Source of the DNA: Mariprofundaceae bacterium
GTDB taxonomy: Bacteria; Pseudomonadota; Zetaproteobacteria; Mariprofundales; Mariprofundaceae
Direction: 5' to 3'
DNA length: 35,071 nucleotides
Assembly: GCA_015663235.1 (NCBI GenBank)
Contig: DQSL01000092.1
Span: forward strand, 1-35,071
Shown: in pieces, positions 1 through 8,614 of the stretch
How positions within the stretch are numbered: the first letter of the stretch is position 1
Layout: every line of letters starts with the position of its first letter
Notes under the pieces: generated by a model
The model's input: only the letters and a program-made list of their open reading frames with translations
Databases searched by the model: none
Told to the model about the DNA's origin: nothing
Made by a program: the position numbers and the translations under genes

Positions 1-180
1 ATGCGTAAACGCGGGCATAAAGATGTGGACGTGATTGAAGACATGCAAGCTGCGAAAGCTTGGGCAATGGATGAGTTGAGCCAAGGGCATGTGGTATTGA
101 TGATGGGCGCAGGTTCGATTGGCGCATTGGCGCGTGAATTACGCCAGCAGTTGACTGAGCAACAGGGGGGGGAATCATGA
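1..180 (+). CDS. murC: UDP-N-acetylmuramate--L-alanine ligase, C-terminal end (partial)
   Basis: An open frame runs in from the left edge and ends with TGA at 178-180. Its last residues contain MGAGSIGALARELRQQL, which fits the end of the C-terminal domain of MurC (family form GAGDI..hARxL). MurC adds L-alanine to UDP-MurNAc in the cytoplasm, the first step of the peptidoglycan stem peptide. The stop overlaps the murB start in an ATGA, so the two are translationally coupled. Only about 59 residues are in the window. The identification leans on this short motif plus the position directly in front of murB and ddl, the normal order of the division and cell wall cluster. Confidence 0.85.
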   Translation: MRKRGHKDVDVIEDMQAAKAWAMDELSQGHVVLMMGAGSIGALARELRQQLTEQQGGES

Positions 181-1067
181 TTGATTTTTCGACCTTATCC
201 GACTTTGGCAACATCCAAGCCGATGTTTCGCTTGCATCGCGTACAACATTGGGTGTGGGCGGTCATGCGGCGTGGTTATTCCGCCCATCCGATGAAATGG
301 CATTGATTCAAGCGATGAAAAAAATTCCAGAAGATACTTATGTGTTCCCCATTGGGCGTGGCTCTAATTTATTGATTGCAGATGATGGTATTGATGCTTT
401 GGTTTTGGACTTGGGCGCATTGAATGCGCTACAAACAGATGGTGTGCAAGTGGTTTCGGGTGCTGGTTCGCGCATGAGCAAAATTGCCCAGCGGGCAGCC
501 ACGGCAGGTTTGAGTGGCTTGGAGTTTATGGCAACAGTGCCCGGTGATTTGGGTGGTGGTATTGCCATGAATGCAGGCGCATTTGGGCAACAGGTGTCGG
601 ATGTATTGGTGTCGATTGAAGTATTAAGCCGTGATGGGCAAGTACAAAATATCAGCCGAGATAATTTGGCTATGCAATACCGTTATACGGCTTTACCACA
701 AGGTAGTTTGGTATTGTCGGCAACCTTTAGTTTAGTAAAAAAAGACGCTGAAGAAGTGAAGCAAGCCATGCGGGATATGCGGAGTAAACGCAGTGCAACG
801 CAGCCGCTCAACCTACCTAATTGTGGTTCAGTTTTTAAAAACCCTGAGGGTGATTTTGCAGCGCGATTGATTGAAAGCGTGGGCCTTAAAGGCAAGCAAA
901 TGGGCAAGGCCAATATTTCGGATGTTCATGCCAACTTTATTGTTAATCAAGGTGGCGCAAGTTGCGCGGATGTACTTGGTTTGATTCGTTTGGCAAAAAA
1001 TACGGTGAAACAAGAAACCAATATTGACCTTGAACCTGAAGTAAAACTTGTGGGGTGTACTTTATGA
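177..1067 (+). CDS. murB: UDP-N-acetylenolpyruvoylglucosamine reductase
   Basis: MurB is the FAD- and NADPH-dependent enzyme that reduces UDP-GlcNAc-enolpyruvate to UDP-MurNAc in the cytoplasm. The 296-residue protein shows the FAD-binding N-terminal part (TTLGVGG near 23-29, PIGRGSNLL near 58-66, VPGDLGGGIAMNAGAFG near 121-137). The C-terminal substrate domain has NCGSVFKNP near 215-223, whose serine (218) is the expected proton donor, and LEPEVKLVG near 285-293 with the expected catalytic glutamate. The length and the GSVFKNP form match the short (type II) MurB enzymes. The ATG overlaps the murC stop (ATGA), and the stop overlaps the ddl start in the same way. Confidence 0.97.
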   Translation: MIDFSTLSDFGNIQADVSLASRTTLGVGGHAAWLFRPSDEMALIQAMKKIPEDTYVFPIGRGSNLLIADDGIDALVLDLGALNALQTDGVQVVSGAGSRMSKIAQRAATAGLSGLEFMATVPGDLGGGIAMNAGAFGQQVSDVLVSIEVLSRDGQVQNISRDNLAMQYRYTALPQGSLVLSATFSLVKKDAEEVKQAMRDMRSKRSATQPLNLPNCGSVFKNPEGDFAARLIESVGLKGKQMGKANISDVHANFIVNQGGASCADVLGLIRLAKNTVKQETNIDLEPEVKLVGCTL

Positions 1068-1978
1068 GTAAACTCAACAATAAAAGAATCGCCGTGTTGA
1101 TGGGTGGCGCATCGGCAGAGCGCGAGATTTCATTGCGTTCAGGTCAAGCTGTGTTTGAAGCGTTATCCAGCCAAAGTTTGGATGTAGTGGCTGTGGATTT
1201 AAGCGAAGATAGCCAAACATGGTTCTCACAAATTGAGCAAGCCAAAGCGGATGTGGTATTTATTGCTCTGCATGGCACATATGGCGAAGATGGTTGTATT
1301 CAAGGGTTATTGGATATTATGCAGTTGCCATATACAGGCTCTGGGGTGGCATCATCATCGCTATGTATGGATAAGAAGCTCACCAAATGTGTATTGGATG
1401 ATGTGGGTATTCGCGTACCTGAAGATGTGGTGCTTAAAGGTGATAAACCTTTGACTTATCCTGTATTTGTTAAACCTGTGTCTGAAGGCTCAAGTGTGGG
1501 CTTACATTATATTGAAAATGCAGCGGCTTGGGATGCACTTAAACTTGAGAACTTAAATGGTTGGCTGGTTGAGCAATGTGTGCAAGGTGTGGAAGTGGCG
1601 GTTTCTGTGGTGAATGGCAAAGCTTTGCCACCCGTGGAAGTTGCCCCCAAATCGGGCATGTATGATTTCGCCTCGAAATACACCACAGGTGCAACCGATT
1701 ATTATTGTCCCGCTAGGCTTACTGCAAGCCAGCTAGAACAATGTAAAATTATTTCAGAAAAAACAGCCAGGGTAACACAGTGTTTGGGTGCGCCGCGTGT
1801 GGATTTGATTGTACCTGATATTGGTGCGCCCGTTGTTTTGGAAATTAATACCATTCCAGGCATGACGGCAACAAGCTTATTGCCCAAAGCCGCAGCGGAA
1901 GTGGGCATCAGTTTCTCTACCTTATGTGTGATGATTGTTGAAGCAGCACTAAGTGCGGAGCAGGAGGAAAAGGTATGA
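1064..1978 (+). CDS. ddl: D-alanine--D-alanine ligase
   Basis: Ddl joins two D-alanines with ATP for the end of the peptidoglycan stem. The 304-residue ATP-grasp protein has the N-terminal VLMGGASAEREISLRSG block, the ALHGTYGEDGCIQG block, the ATP-binding VFVKPVSEGSSVG loop, and the C-terminal metal-binding PRVDLIVPD and VLEINTIPGMT blocks, all in family order. I chose ATG 1064 because it overlaps the murB stop as ATGA; a GTG at 1055 in the same frame would add three residues and has no better ribosome site. The gene ends in an ATGA overlap with ftsQ. In DdlB-type clusters this gene commonly sits between murB and ftsQ, as here. Confidence 0.97.
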   Translation: MSKLNNKRIAVLMGGASAEREISLRSGQAVFEALSSQSLDVVAVDLSEDSQTWFSQIEQAKADVVFIALHGTYGEDGCIQGLLDIMQLPYTGSGVASSSLCMDKKLTKCVLDDVGIRVPEDVVLKGDKPLTYPVFVKPVSEGSSVGLHYIENAAAWDALKLENLNGWLVEQCVQGVEVAVSVVNGKALPPVEVAPKSGMYDFASKYTTGATDYYCPARLTASQLEQCKIISEKTARVTQCLGAPRVDLIVPDIGAPVVLEINTIPGMTATSLLPKAAAEVGISFSTLCVMIVEAALSAEQEEKV

Positions 1979-2757
1979 TGTTTTTCTCAAGAAATAAGAA
2001 ACCAAAGGGTAATGTTAGGCGCAATAAACCAGTGGTGAAATCTGTAAAGCGCCCAAGACAATGGTTGCAGCCGTTGCTTCGTGGTGTGGTGATATCTTCA
2101 GCACTGGTCTTGTGTGGTGTTGGGGTGTGGAAGTTGAACGACCAGTTATCCGTGTCGTATTGGGATATTGATGCAGCACCACATGTGCAAGCACAAATTG
2201 AAGCTTATTTAGAACAGCAACCGAACAAAGATTATTGGCATACAAGGGCCGCAAAATTGCAACAAACCTTGATAATTCAAGTGCCAGACATTGCCCAACT
2301 TCAAGTTAGCCGCATCTTGCCTGATGGTTTGCTTATCAAAGCCCAAGCTAGAATTCCTATGGCATTGTGGAAAGATGAACAAGCCCAACAAGTGATGCTA
2401 ATTGATGAAACAGGCATGGCTTATCGCGCTTTGAAGTGGGGAGAAAGCATTGATTTGCCCGTGTTGCGCGCTGAATCCGTGCAGCTTGAAGCAGCCACGC
2501 AAATGTTGCTCACCCTAAACAAGTATGATGTACGAAAGTTGTTAAACCTAAGCGAATTGATTGCAGCAGATAATGGCTGGCGATTAAACTTCACCCAAGG
2601 TGAACAATGGTTTGTCGCGGCGGCAAGCATAGAACATGATGTGACACAAATTCTTAATTTATTGAACAAGCCGCGTTGGGCGCAGGGCAACTGGCGCATT
2701 GATGCAAGAATTCCAGAGAGATGGTTTATCAGACCAGCAAGGCAGGAGATCATATAA
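1975..2757 (+). CDS. ftsQ: Cell division protein FtsQ
   Basis: FtsQ is a bitopic inner-membrane divisome protein that links early and late division proteins through FtsB/FtsL. The 260-residue protein has a strongly basic cytoplasmic N-terminus (many K/R in the first 35 residues), one hydrophobic segment at about 38-54, then a POTRA-like region starting near SYWDIDA and a beta-rich periplasmic part. An AGGAGG at 1962-1967 lies seven bases before ATG 1975, which overlaps the ddl stop; ATG 1978 is a possible alternative. FtsQ sequences diverge strongly, so the call rests on topology plus position between ddl and ftsA. Confidence 0.9.
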   Translation: MMFFSRNKKPKGNVRRNKPVVKSVKRPRQWLQPLLRGVVISSALVLCGVGVWKLNDQLSVSYWDIDAAPHVQAQIEAYLEQQPNKDYWHTRAAKLQQTLIIQVPDIAQLQVSRILPDGLLIKAQARIPMALWKDEQAQQVMLIDETGMAYRALKWGESIDLPVLRAESVQLEAATQMLLTLNKYDVRKLLNLSELIAADNGWRLNFTQGEQWFVAAASIEHDVTQILNLLNKPRWAQGNWRIDARIPERWFIRPARQEII

Positions 2758-3980
2758 TGAGCAGAGAAAATCAAATCATTGTTGGCTTGGATATTGGGAC
2801 AAGCAAAATTGCTTGTATTGTTGCAGAGGCAGCCGCCGATGGGCGTATAGATATTGTCGGCATTGGCACGCATCCATCCAAAGGTTTGCGCCGAGGTGTG
2901 GTGGTCAATATTGAGAGCACAGTCGAATCCATTCGTCTTGCTATTGAAGAAGCGGAGCTGATGGCAGATGTGGACATCAAAAAGGTGTATGTGGGTATCG
3001 CAGGTTCACATATTCGTGGTTACAACAGTCATGGTGTGGTGGCGACAAAAAATGGGGAAGTCACCGAAGAAGATGTGACGCGTGTGGTAGAAGCTGCCAA
3101 AGCGATGAATATCCCAGCAGATCAGCAAATTTTACATGTGCTTCCACAAGAATATATCATTGATAGGCAAGATGGTATTCGTGAGCCAGTGGGTATGAGT
3201 GGCGTGCGTTTGGAAACACGGGTGCATGTGATTACGGGTGCGGTGTCTTCGGCGCAGAACATTATCAAGTGCTGTAATCGTTGTGACTTGGATGTGGCAG
3301 ATATGGTGTTGGAGCAAATTGCATCCAGTGAGTCTGTGCTTAGCCAAGATGAGAAAGATATTGGTGTGTTGTTGGTAGATATTGGTGGAGGCACAACGGA
3401 TTTGGCGGTGTTTATTGATGGTGCGATTCGGCATACGGCTGTGATTCCAGTCGGCGGCGATCATATGACCAATGATTTGGTAGCAGGGCTACGCACATCA
3501 GCCAGAGAAGCCGATATTTTGAAGAAGAAATATGGCTCATGCATGACCTCGATGATTTCAGCAGAAGAAACTGTGGAAGTGCCTCGCGTGGGTGGTCGCC
3601 CACCACAATCCATGCCAAGACAAGTCATGGCGCAATTGCTTGAGCCGCGTATGCAGGAGTTGTTTGAATTGGTGCGCGAAGAGTTAGACCGCTCAGGTTA
3701 TAAAGAGTTGGTGGCAGCAGGTGTGGTACTTACAGGCGGAAGTAGTTTGCTCGAAGGCACACAAGAGCTTGCCGATGAAATATTTGAGTTGCCTGTACGT
3801 ATTGGTCGTCCACAAAACATTGGCGGTTTAGTTGATGTGGTGAGCAGCCCGATTTATGCCACAGGTGTAGGGCTTATCCAATATGGATACCGCTACCGTA
3901 ATGAGCAGGCATGTCGCAATGATGAGAAGCGAAGTGGCGGCAGTATTTTTGCCAATCTTCGACGATGGTTTGGAGGGTAG
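2757..3980 (+). CDS. ftsA: Cell division protein FtsA
   Basis: FtsA is the actin-like ATPase that ties FtsZ filaments to the inner membrane. The 407-residue protein has the phosphate 1 motif (GLDIGTSKIACIV near the N-terminus), the 1C subdomain, the phosphate 2 motif (LLVDIGGGTTDLAVF) and the adenosine motif (VLTGGSSLLEG). It ends in an amphipathic helix (IFANLRRWFGG) typical of the FtsA membrane-targeting tail. I chose ATG 2757, which overlaps the ftsQ TAA by one base and is preceded by AGGAG; the frame stays open further upstream but only inside ftsQ. About 80 A-rich bases separate it from ftsZ. Confidence 0.97.
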   Translation: MSRENQIIVGLDIGTSKIACIVAEAAADGRIDIVGIGTHPSKGLRRGVVVNIESTVESIRLAIEEAELMADVDIKKVYVGIAGSHIRGYNSHGVVATKNGEVTEEDVTRVVEAAKAMNIPADQQILHVLPQEYIIDRQDGIREPVGMSGVRLETRVHVITGAVSSAQNIIKCCNRCDLDVADMVLEQIASSESVLSQDEKDIGVLLVDIGGGTTDLAVFIDGAIRHTAVIPVGGDHMTNDLVAGLRTSAREADILKKKYGSCMTSMISAEETVEVPRVGGRPPQSMPRQVMAQLLEPRMQELFELVREELDRSGYKELVAAGVVLTGGSSLLEGTQELADEIFELPVRIGRPQNIGGLVDVVSSPIYATGVGLIQYGYRYRNEQACRNDEKRSGGSIFANLRRWFGG

Positions 3981-4060
3981 TATGCGCCGACGAACACAAA
4001 ACCAGTTTAAAAGAATAACAAAAAATAAAACAATAAAAAATGAAAGAAAGGGGAAATAAA

Positions 4061-5209
4061 ATGGCTTTTACTTTAGACGATACAGAGAAACAAGTCGCAA
4101 GCATCAAGGTGATTGGTGTTGGCGGCGGCGGCGGTAATGCTTTGAACAATATGATTGAGCAGAACCTGTCGGGTGTTGATTTTATTGCAGCAAACACAGA
4201 TGCACAGGTATTGGGGCGCAGCCTAGCGGAAACACGTTTGCAATTGGGCTCACACAGCACCAAAGGTTTGGGTGCAGGTGGCAAACCTGAAGTGGGTCGT
4301 GAAGCGGCAGAGTCGGATAGGGCGCATATTAAAGAGTTACTTGTAGACACAGAAATGGTGTTTATCACTGCTGGCATGGGTGGTGGCACAGGTACTGGGG
4401 CTGCACCTGTGATCGCAGAAGTGGCTAAAGAAATGGGCATCTTAACGGTTGGTGTAGTGACTAAACCATTTATGTTTGAAGGAAAGCGCCGTATGCGTTT
4501 TGCCGATGAAGGTATTGCTGAGTTGACCAAAGCAGTAGACACTTTGATTACCATCCCCAATCAAAAATTGATTGGTTTGGCAGGCAAAAACACCACCATG
4601 AAAGATACATTTTTGATTGCAGATGATATTTTGTTGCAAGCTGTGCGCGGTATTTCAGATATGATTACCAAACCAGGCTACATCAACGTGGATTTCGCTG
4701 ATGTCACGGCTGTGATGCGTGAAAACCAAGGTTTATCTATGATGGGTATGGGCGCAGCATCAGGCGAAGGCAGAGCTTGCGAAGCAGCCGAAGCTGCAAT
4801 CACCTCACCATTGCTTGAAGAAGTCGATATTCATGGTGCACAAGGTTTGTTGGTCAACGTCACTGCAACTGAAGATTCATTGTCTATGGCTGAATATGAT
4901 GAAGTGATGAACATTATTTATAATATGGTGGATGAAGATGCCAACGTAAACTGTGGTGTAGTCTTTGATGCGGATGCGGGTGATGAATTGCGAGTGACTG
5001 TGGTGGCAACAGGCTTACAAAAACAAACCACCCCAAAACTAGCAACAGTGCAGTCATTACATACACCAAAACTTCCCATTTTGGATAGTGTGCCTATGCC
5101 AGGCTATTCAGTTGGCAGTGGACATGCACAAGCACAAACTGCACCGCAGCAAGCAGCAGCATATGATAATATTGATGTGCCAACTTGGATTCGTCAGCAA
5201 GCAGACTAA
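4061..5209 (+). CDS. ftsZ: Cell division protein FtsZ
   Basis: FtsZ is the tubulin-like GTPase that forms the cytoplasmic Z ring. The 382-residue protein has IGVGGGGGNALNNMI, the FIAANTDAQVL block, the tubulin signature AGMGGGTGTGAAP and the NVDFADV T7-type loop. A short variable linker is followed by the conserved C-terminal peptide IDVPTWIRQQAD that binds FtsA and other partners. Start ATG 4061 follows an AAGGGGA ribosome site; an in-frame ATG at 4040 would add seven residues unlike the family. It closes this part of the division cluster: no lpxC follows, and about 190 bases without a gene lead to an ABC transporter. Confidence 0.98.
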   Translation: MAFTLDDTEKQVASIKVIGVGGGGGNALNNMIEQNLSGVDFIAANTDAQVLGRSLAETRLQLGSHSTKGLGAGGKPEVGREAAESDRAHIKELLVDTEMVFITAGMGGGTGTGAAPVIAEVAKEMGILTVGVVTKPFMFEGKRRMRFADEGIAELTKAVDTLITIPNQKLIGLAGKNTTMKDTFLIADDILLQAVRGISDMITKPGYINVDFADVTAVMRENQGLSMMGMGAASGEGRACEAAEAAITSPLLEEVDIHGAQGLLVNVTATEDSLSMAEYDEVMNIIYNMVDEDANVNCGVVFDADAGDELRVTVVATGLQKQTTPKLATVQSLHTPKLPILDSVPMPGYSVGSGHAQAQTAPQQAAAYDNIDVPTWIRQQAD

Positions 5210-5365
5210 AATTGATTCAGCACCTTACTTTTTTACGTGCCTGGCGTTTAAAAGAAAAGTTCAATCCTCATTTGCAATAAGCAAACTGCGGTATTACTTT
5301 CCTTTTAGCCTAAGTTGCATCAAAAAATGAAGGGCTGAATATGATTTTTAAAAATAAAAAGAGCC

Positions 5366-5394
5366 TTGAATCTTGATTTTGGAGTGCATATATT
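5366..5394 (+). promoter_or_regulatory. Predicted sigma70-type promoter for the gldA-like gene
   Basis: TTGAAT at 5366-5371 and TATATT at 5389-5394 are 17 bases apart. The start codon of the ABC ATPase (5401) lies only six bases after the -10 box, so transcription would begin at or next to the A of ATG. The rest of the 5210-5400 gap holds no hairpin followed by a T run and no gene that I can see. Predicted from sequence only. Confidence 0.55.
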
Positions 5395-5400
5395 TCTGCT

Positions 5401-6339
5401 ATGATTAAAGCTGAACACCTAACACGGATGTACGGCAATCGGTTTGCCGTGAATGATTTAAGCTTTGAAGTGAAGCGCGGCGAAGTCATGGGGCTGCTTG
5501 GCCCCAATGGCGCTGGCAAATCGACGACCATGAAAATGCTCACCTGTTTTCTTCCCCCTTCTTCAGGTGATGCAAGCATTGATGGTTTGAGTTTGGCTGA
5601 GTCGATAAAGGTGCGGCGCTTGGTGGGTTATTTGCCTGAACATGCACCGTCTTATCATGATTTGGATGTTGAAGCTTATTTACAATTCACAGGCAAAATG
5701 CATGGGATTCCATCAGCAACGCGCAAGGACAAAATTGGTGAAATGGCGCGGGCTTGTGGTTTGGAGCAAGTGTTGTATCGTCGTATTGAGGAGTTATCCA
5801 AAGGTTATCGTCAGCGTGTAGGGCTGGCAGCTTCGATGTTACACGACCCGCAATGTCTCATCTTGGATGAACCCACCACAGGTTTAGATCCCAATCAAAT
5901 CATTGAAATTCGTCATTTGATTCGCCGCTTGGGTGAACAAAAAACAGTGCTTTTATCCTCGCATATTTTGCCTGAAGTAGAAGCCGTGTGCGACCGTATG
6001 ATGATTATTGATAAAGGCGAGTTGCAAGCTTTAGGCACATCCGACGAACTCTCCAAACAAGCCCAAGGAGGGGCGTTTGTGTTGGCAACGGTGAAAGGTG
6101 ATGCCAATGTTCTGTTAACACACCTACAAACAACATTGTCAGACATAACTATCGTCAACCAAGAAACATTACCCGATGGTCATACCCAGATTGAAATATC
6201 GCATCCCGAGCCTGATTGTAACCTTGCCGAGCAGTTGTTTTTGGCTGCTGTTGCCAAAGATGTGGTGCTTTTAGAAATACGCAATGCACAAGCCTCGCTT
6301 GAGGATGTCTTCCGAGAACTTACAGGAGGAAAAACATGA
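5401..6339 (+). CDS. ABC transporter ATP-binding protein, GldA-like
   Basis: This is the ATPase subunit of an ABC-2 type exporter. The 312-residue protein has Walker A GPNGAGKST (34-42), the GYLPEHAPSY segment (77-85) where the Q-loop lies, the signature LSKGYRQRV (132-140), Walker B CLILDEP (152-158) and the H-loop SSH (186-188). The YLPE form with a GYRQRVGLA signature is typical of the GldA branch. It is followed, with an ATGA overlap, by a permease and a GldG-like protein, so the set looks like GldA-F-G. In Bacteroidetes these genes serve gliding motility; in other bacteria the cargo is unknown. No ribosome site lies at a useful distance: the nearest GGAG is 16 bases upstream. Confidence 0.9.
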   Translation: MIKAEHLTRMYGNRFAVNDLSFEVKRGEVMGLLGPNGAGKSTTMKMLTCFLPPSSGDASIDGLSLAESIKVRRLVGYLPEHAPSYHDLDVEAYLQFTGKMHGIPSATRKDKIGEMARACGLEQVLYRRIEELSKGYRQRVGLAASMLHDPQCLILDEPTTGLDPNQIIEIRHLIRRLGEQKTVLLSSHILPEVEAVCDRMMIIDKGELQALGTSDELSKQAQGGAFVLATVKGDANVLLTHLQTTLSDITIVNQETLPDGHTQIEISHPEPDCNLAEQLFLAAVAKDVVLLEIRNAQASLEDVFRELTGGKT

Positions 6340-7046
6340 ATGTGGTGATGGCATTATGCCAAAAAGAATGGCGTATTGGTTTGGATACACCGCAAGGTTA
6401 TGTGGTATCGATTGCTTTTTTATTGGCATCGGGTTTTTTCTTTGGCAGCAGCCTTTTCCTTAATGGACAAGCGGATATGCGCCATTGGTTTGCCGTATTG
6501 CCATTGTTATATATCTTTTTTATCCCTGCCATGTCCATGCGACTGCTTGCCGATGAATTGCATGATGGCACATATGAACTCTTGGCAACCATGCCCACGC
6601 GCACCATTGATATTGTGCTAGGAAAATATTTAAGCCTATTGGGACATATCACTTTTTTATTGGTGCTCACGGGTTTGTACCCGTTGACCTTATCGCTATT
6701 GGGAAATCTTGATTCGGGCACAGTGATGGCATCCTTTTTGGGCGCATGGTTGCTTGCAGCCTTGTTTGCAGCGATAGGTTTATTTGCATCATCGCTGACC
6801 AGCCATGCCATGATTGCTTATATTGTAGGGTTGATACTGTTGCTTGTTGTCTTTCTCATGACCCAAGCTGCACCCACCTTACCGATTTTTATGCAAGATT
6901 GGATTGTCATGCTTGGTCCGATTAATCATTATCAAAATATGATGCGCGGTGTGGTATCTTTGGCTGATGTGATGTTGTTTATTGGTTTAACAGTGATTTT
7001 TTTAAGTTTAAGTTGGTTCGCATTAGTGCGTAGGCGGTGGCGGTAA
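6336..7046 (+). CDS. ABC-2 type transporter permease, GldF-like
   Basis: This 236-residue protein is very hydrophobic with about six membrane segments (roughly residues 23-40, 53-70, 102-125, 133-153, 157-178, 210-230). It has the ABC-2 permease pattern PAMSMRLLADELHDGTYELLATMP after the second segment, typical of the GldF/NosY/CcmB-like group. It is the membrane partner of the ATPase in front. The ATG overlaps the ATPase stop (ATGA) and is preceded by AGGAGG. The next gene begins within a few bases. The transported substrate cannot be told from sequence. Confidence 0.88.
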   Translation: MNVVMALCQKEWRIGLDTPQGYVVSIAFLLASGFFFGSSLFLNGQADMRHWFAVLPLLYIFFIPAMSMRLLADELHDGTYELLATMPTRTIDIVLGKYLSLLGHITFLLVLTGLYPLTLSLLGNLDSGTVMASFLGAWLLAALFAAIGLFASSLTSHAMIAYIVGLILLLVVFLMTQAAPTLPIFMQDWIVMLGPINHYQNMMRGVVSLADVMLFIGLTVIFLSLSWFALVRRRWR

Positions 7047-7048
7047 TC

Positions 7049-8614
7049 ATGGCTGACTTACGTTCAACTATTCGTCGTAAAACCTTATTAACCTTATCAT
7101 TTACCTTGGTAGTTGCTGTGCTGCTGTTTGCTGTGGCGCAAGGTTCACATGTGCGCAGTGATTGGAGTGATAACCAAACATCGAGCATTTCATCATCGAC
7201 CAAACAAGTGCTTCAAGATTTGGATGAGCCGATTCAAATTAAAGCCTATTTCACCGCTGGTTTGCCGCAACCTTATGGGCAACTCAAACAATTTGTTGAA
7301 GATACTTTGATGAATTATAGGGATGCAGCAAAGGGTAACCTTGGTTTTGAAATGATTAACCCTGAGGACAACCCCAATACCCAAGCATCTTTGCAAGCCT
7401 TGCAGATTCCTAAGGTGCAAGTGCAGGTGATTGAAGATGACAGGGCGCAAGTGCGCCAAGCATACCTTGCCATTGTCATTGAATATTTGGACAAACAAGA
7501 AATCATTCCAGTGGTGCAAACCGATGCAGGGTTTGAATATTTGCTCACACGAAAAATTAAGAAGCTGACAGGTAAAGGCAAACAAACCATTGCTGTTGCC
7601 ACAGGTTTTGGTGCCAAGTCATCGCAAGAACTACAAACATTGCAGCAACTTTTGCAAGATGATTATGACTTTGTGGATGTTGACTTGGCAGCAGGAAATG
7701 TGCCTGGTGAAATCAAAGCCTTGATTGTGGCTGGTGTGGATAAAAAGCCATCGGAAATGTTTCGCTACCATCTTGATCAATTCCGTATGACGGGGAATGG
7801 GCTACTGGTCTTGGCAGCCAATGTTGAGCCAAATTTACAAATGGGATTCCAAGTTTTGCCCGTGGATAGTTATGCCAATGATTGGTTATTGTCTGACCTT
7901 GGTGTATCGGTGGAGCCTGGTTTGGTGATGGATCAACAAGCCAGTCGTATCACAGTCAATCAACAGCAAGCTGGTTTTGCGTTTCGAACGGTGGTCGATT
8001 TTCCTTTTATTGCAAACATTGTAAACATCAATAAAAACAGTGTGATAACCCAAGGTTTGGAAAGTGTGAGTATGCCATTTCCAGCACCATTATTGTGGGC
8101 AGAGCAAAGTGCGGACAAACAAACTTTGCTCACATCATCGGAGTGGTCGGCGGTACAATCAGGCCCACCTTTTGATGTGAACCCGCTCATCAATATGCGT
8201 GATCGGTTTCAAGGTTTACAACAGTCACCCCAAGCCTTGATGCTGGCGCAAGAAGGGGCAATGATATCTGCATTTAGCAAAGCTTTGGCTGATGGTGCGC
8301 ATATTGCCAGCGTGGAGGAAGGCCGTTTGCTGGTGGCTGGCTCAAGTGCACTATTAGACAACGAATTCATTGATGGGCAAAACACGGTGTTGGTTCTGAA
8401 TATGCTGGATTGGTTAAGTCATGATGAAGCCTTGATTGAATTGCGCTCCAAAGGTGTAACCCAACGACCGCTTGAGCGACTAGAAAAACAAGGTCGCACC
8501 TTCTTTAAAGTGGTGTGGCTGTTTGCTTTACCTGTGTTGCTGTTGATGCTTGCTGGCTGGCGTTGGTTGTATTTACGCAAGCGCAGAAATATGACATGGG
8601 AACAAAACAGATGA
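7049..8614 (+). CDS. GldG-like auxiliary protein of ABC transporter
   Basis: The 521-residue protein has one membrane segment near the N-terminus (TLLTLSFTLVVAVLLFAVAQ), a long soluble part and a second segment near the C-terminus (VVWLFALPVLLLMLAGWRW) followed by KRR. This layout, and the block PIQIKAYFTAGLPQPYGQL, match the GldG/ABC-transporter auxiliary family, whose large domain faces the periplasm. ATG 7049 is preferred; an in-frame GTG at 7037 inside the permease gene is possible. It overlaps the next gene by ATGA. The gene order ATPase, permease, GldG-like, DUF4340 recurs in many proteobacteria and suggests one membrane complex. Confidence 0.85.
   Translation: MADLRSTIRRKTLLTLSFTLVVAVLLFAVAQGSHVRSDWSDNQTSSISSSTKQVLQDLDEPIQIKAYFTAGLPQPYGQLKQFVEDTLMNYRDAAKGNLGFEMINPEDNPNTQASLQALQIPKVQVQVIEDDRAQVRQAYLAIVIEYLDKQEIIPVVQTDAGFEYLLTRKIKKLTGKGKQTIAVATGFGAKSSQELQTLQQLLQDDYDFVDVDLAAGNVPGEIKALIVAGVDKKPSEMFRYHLDQFRMTGNGLLVLAANVEPNLQMGFQVLPVDSYANDWLLSDLGVSVEPGLVMDQQASRITVNQQQAGFAFRTVVDFPFIANIVNINKNSVITQGLESVSMPFPAPLLWAEQSADKQTLLTSSEWSAVQSGPPFDVNPLINMRDRFQGLQQSPQALMLAQEGAMISAFSKALADGAHIASVEEGRLLVAGSSALLDNEFIDGQNTVLVLNMLDWLSHDEALIELRSKGVTQRPLERLEKQGRTFFKVVWLFALPVLLLMLAGWRWLYLRKRRNMTWEQNR

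Noticed and set aside
3874-4560. 228-codon minus-strand frame opposite ftsA/ftsZ
   Set aside because: It is antisense to two certain genes, with low-complexity composition and no ribosome site or motif.
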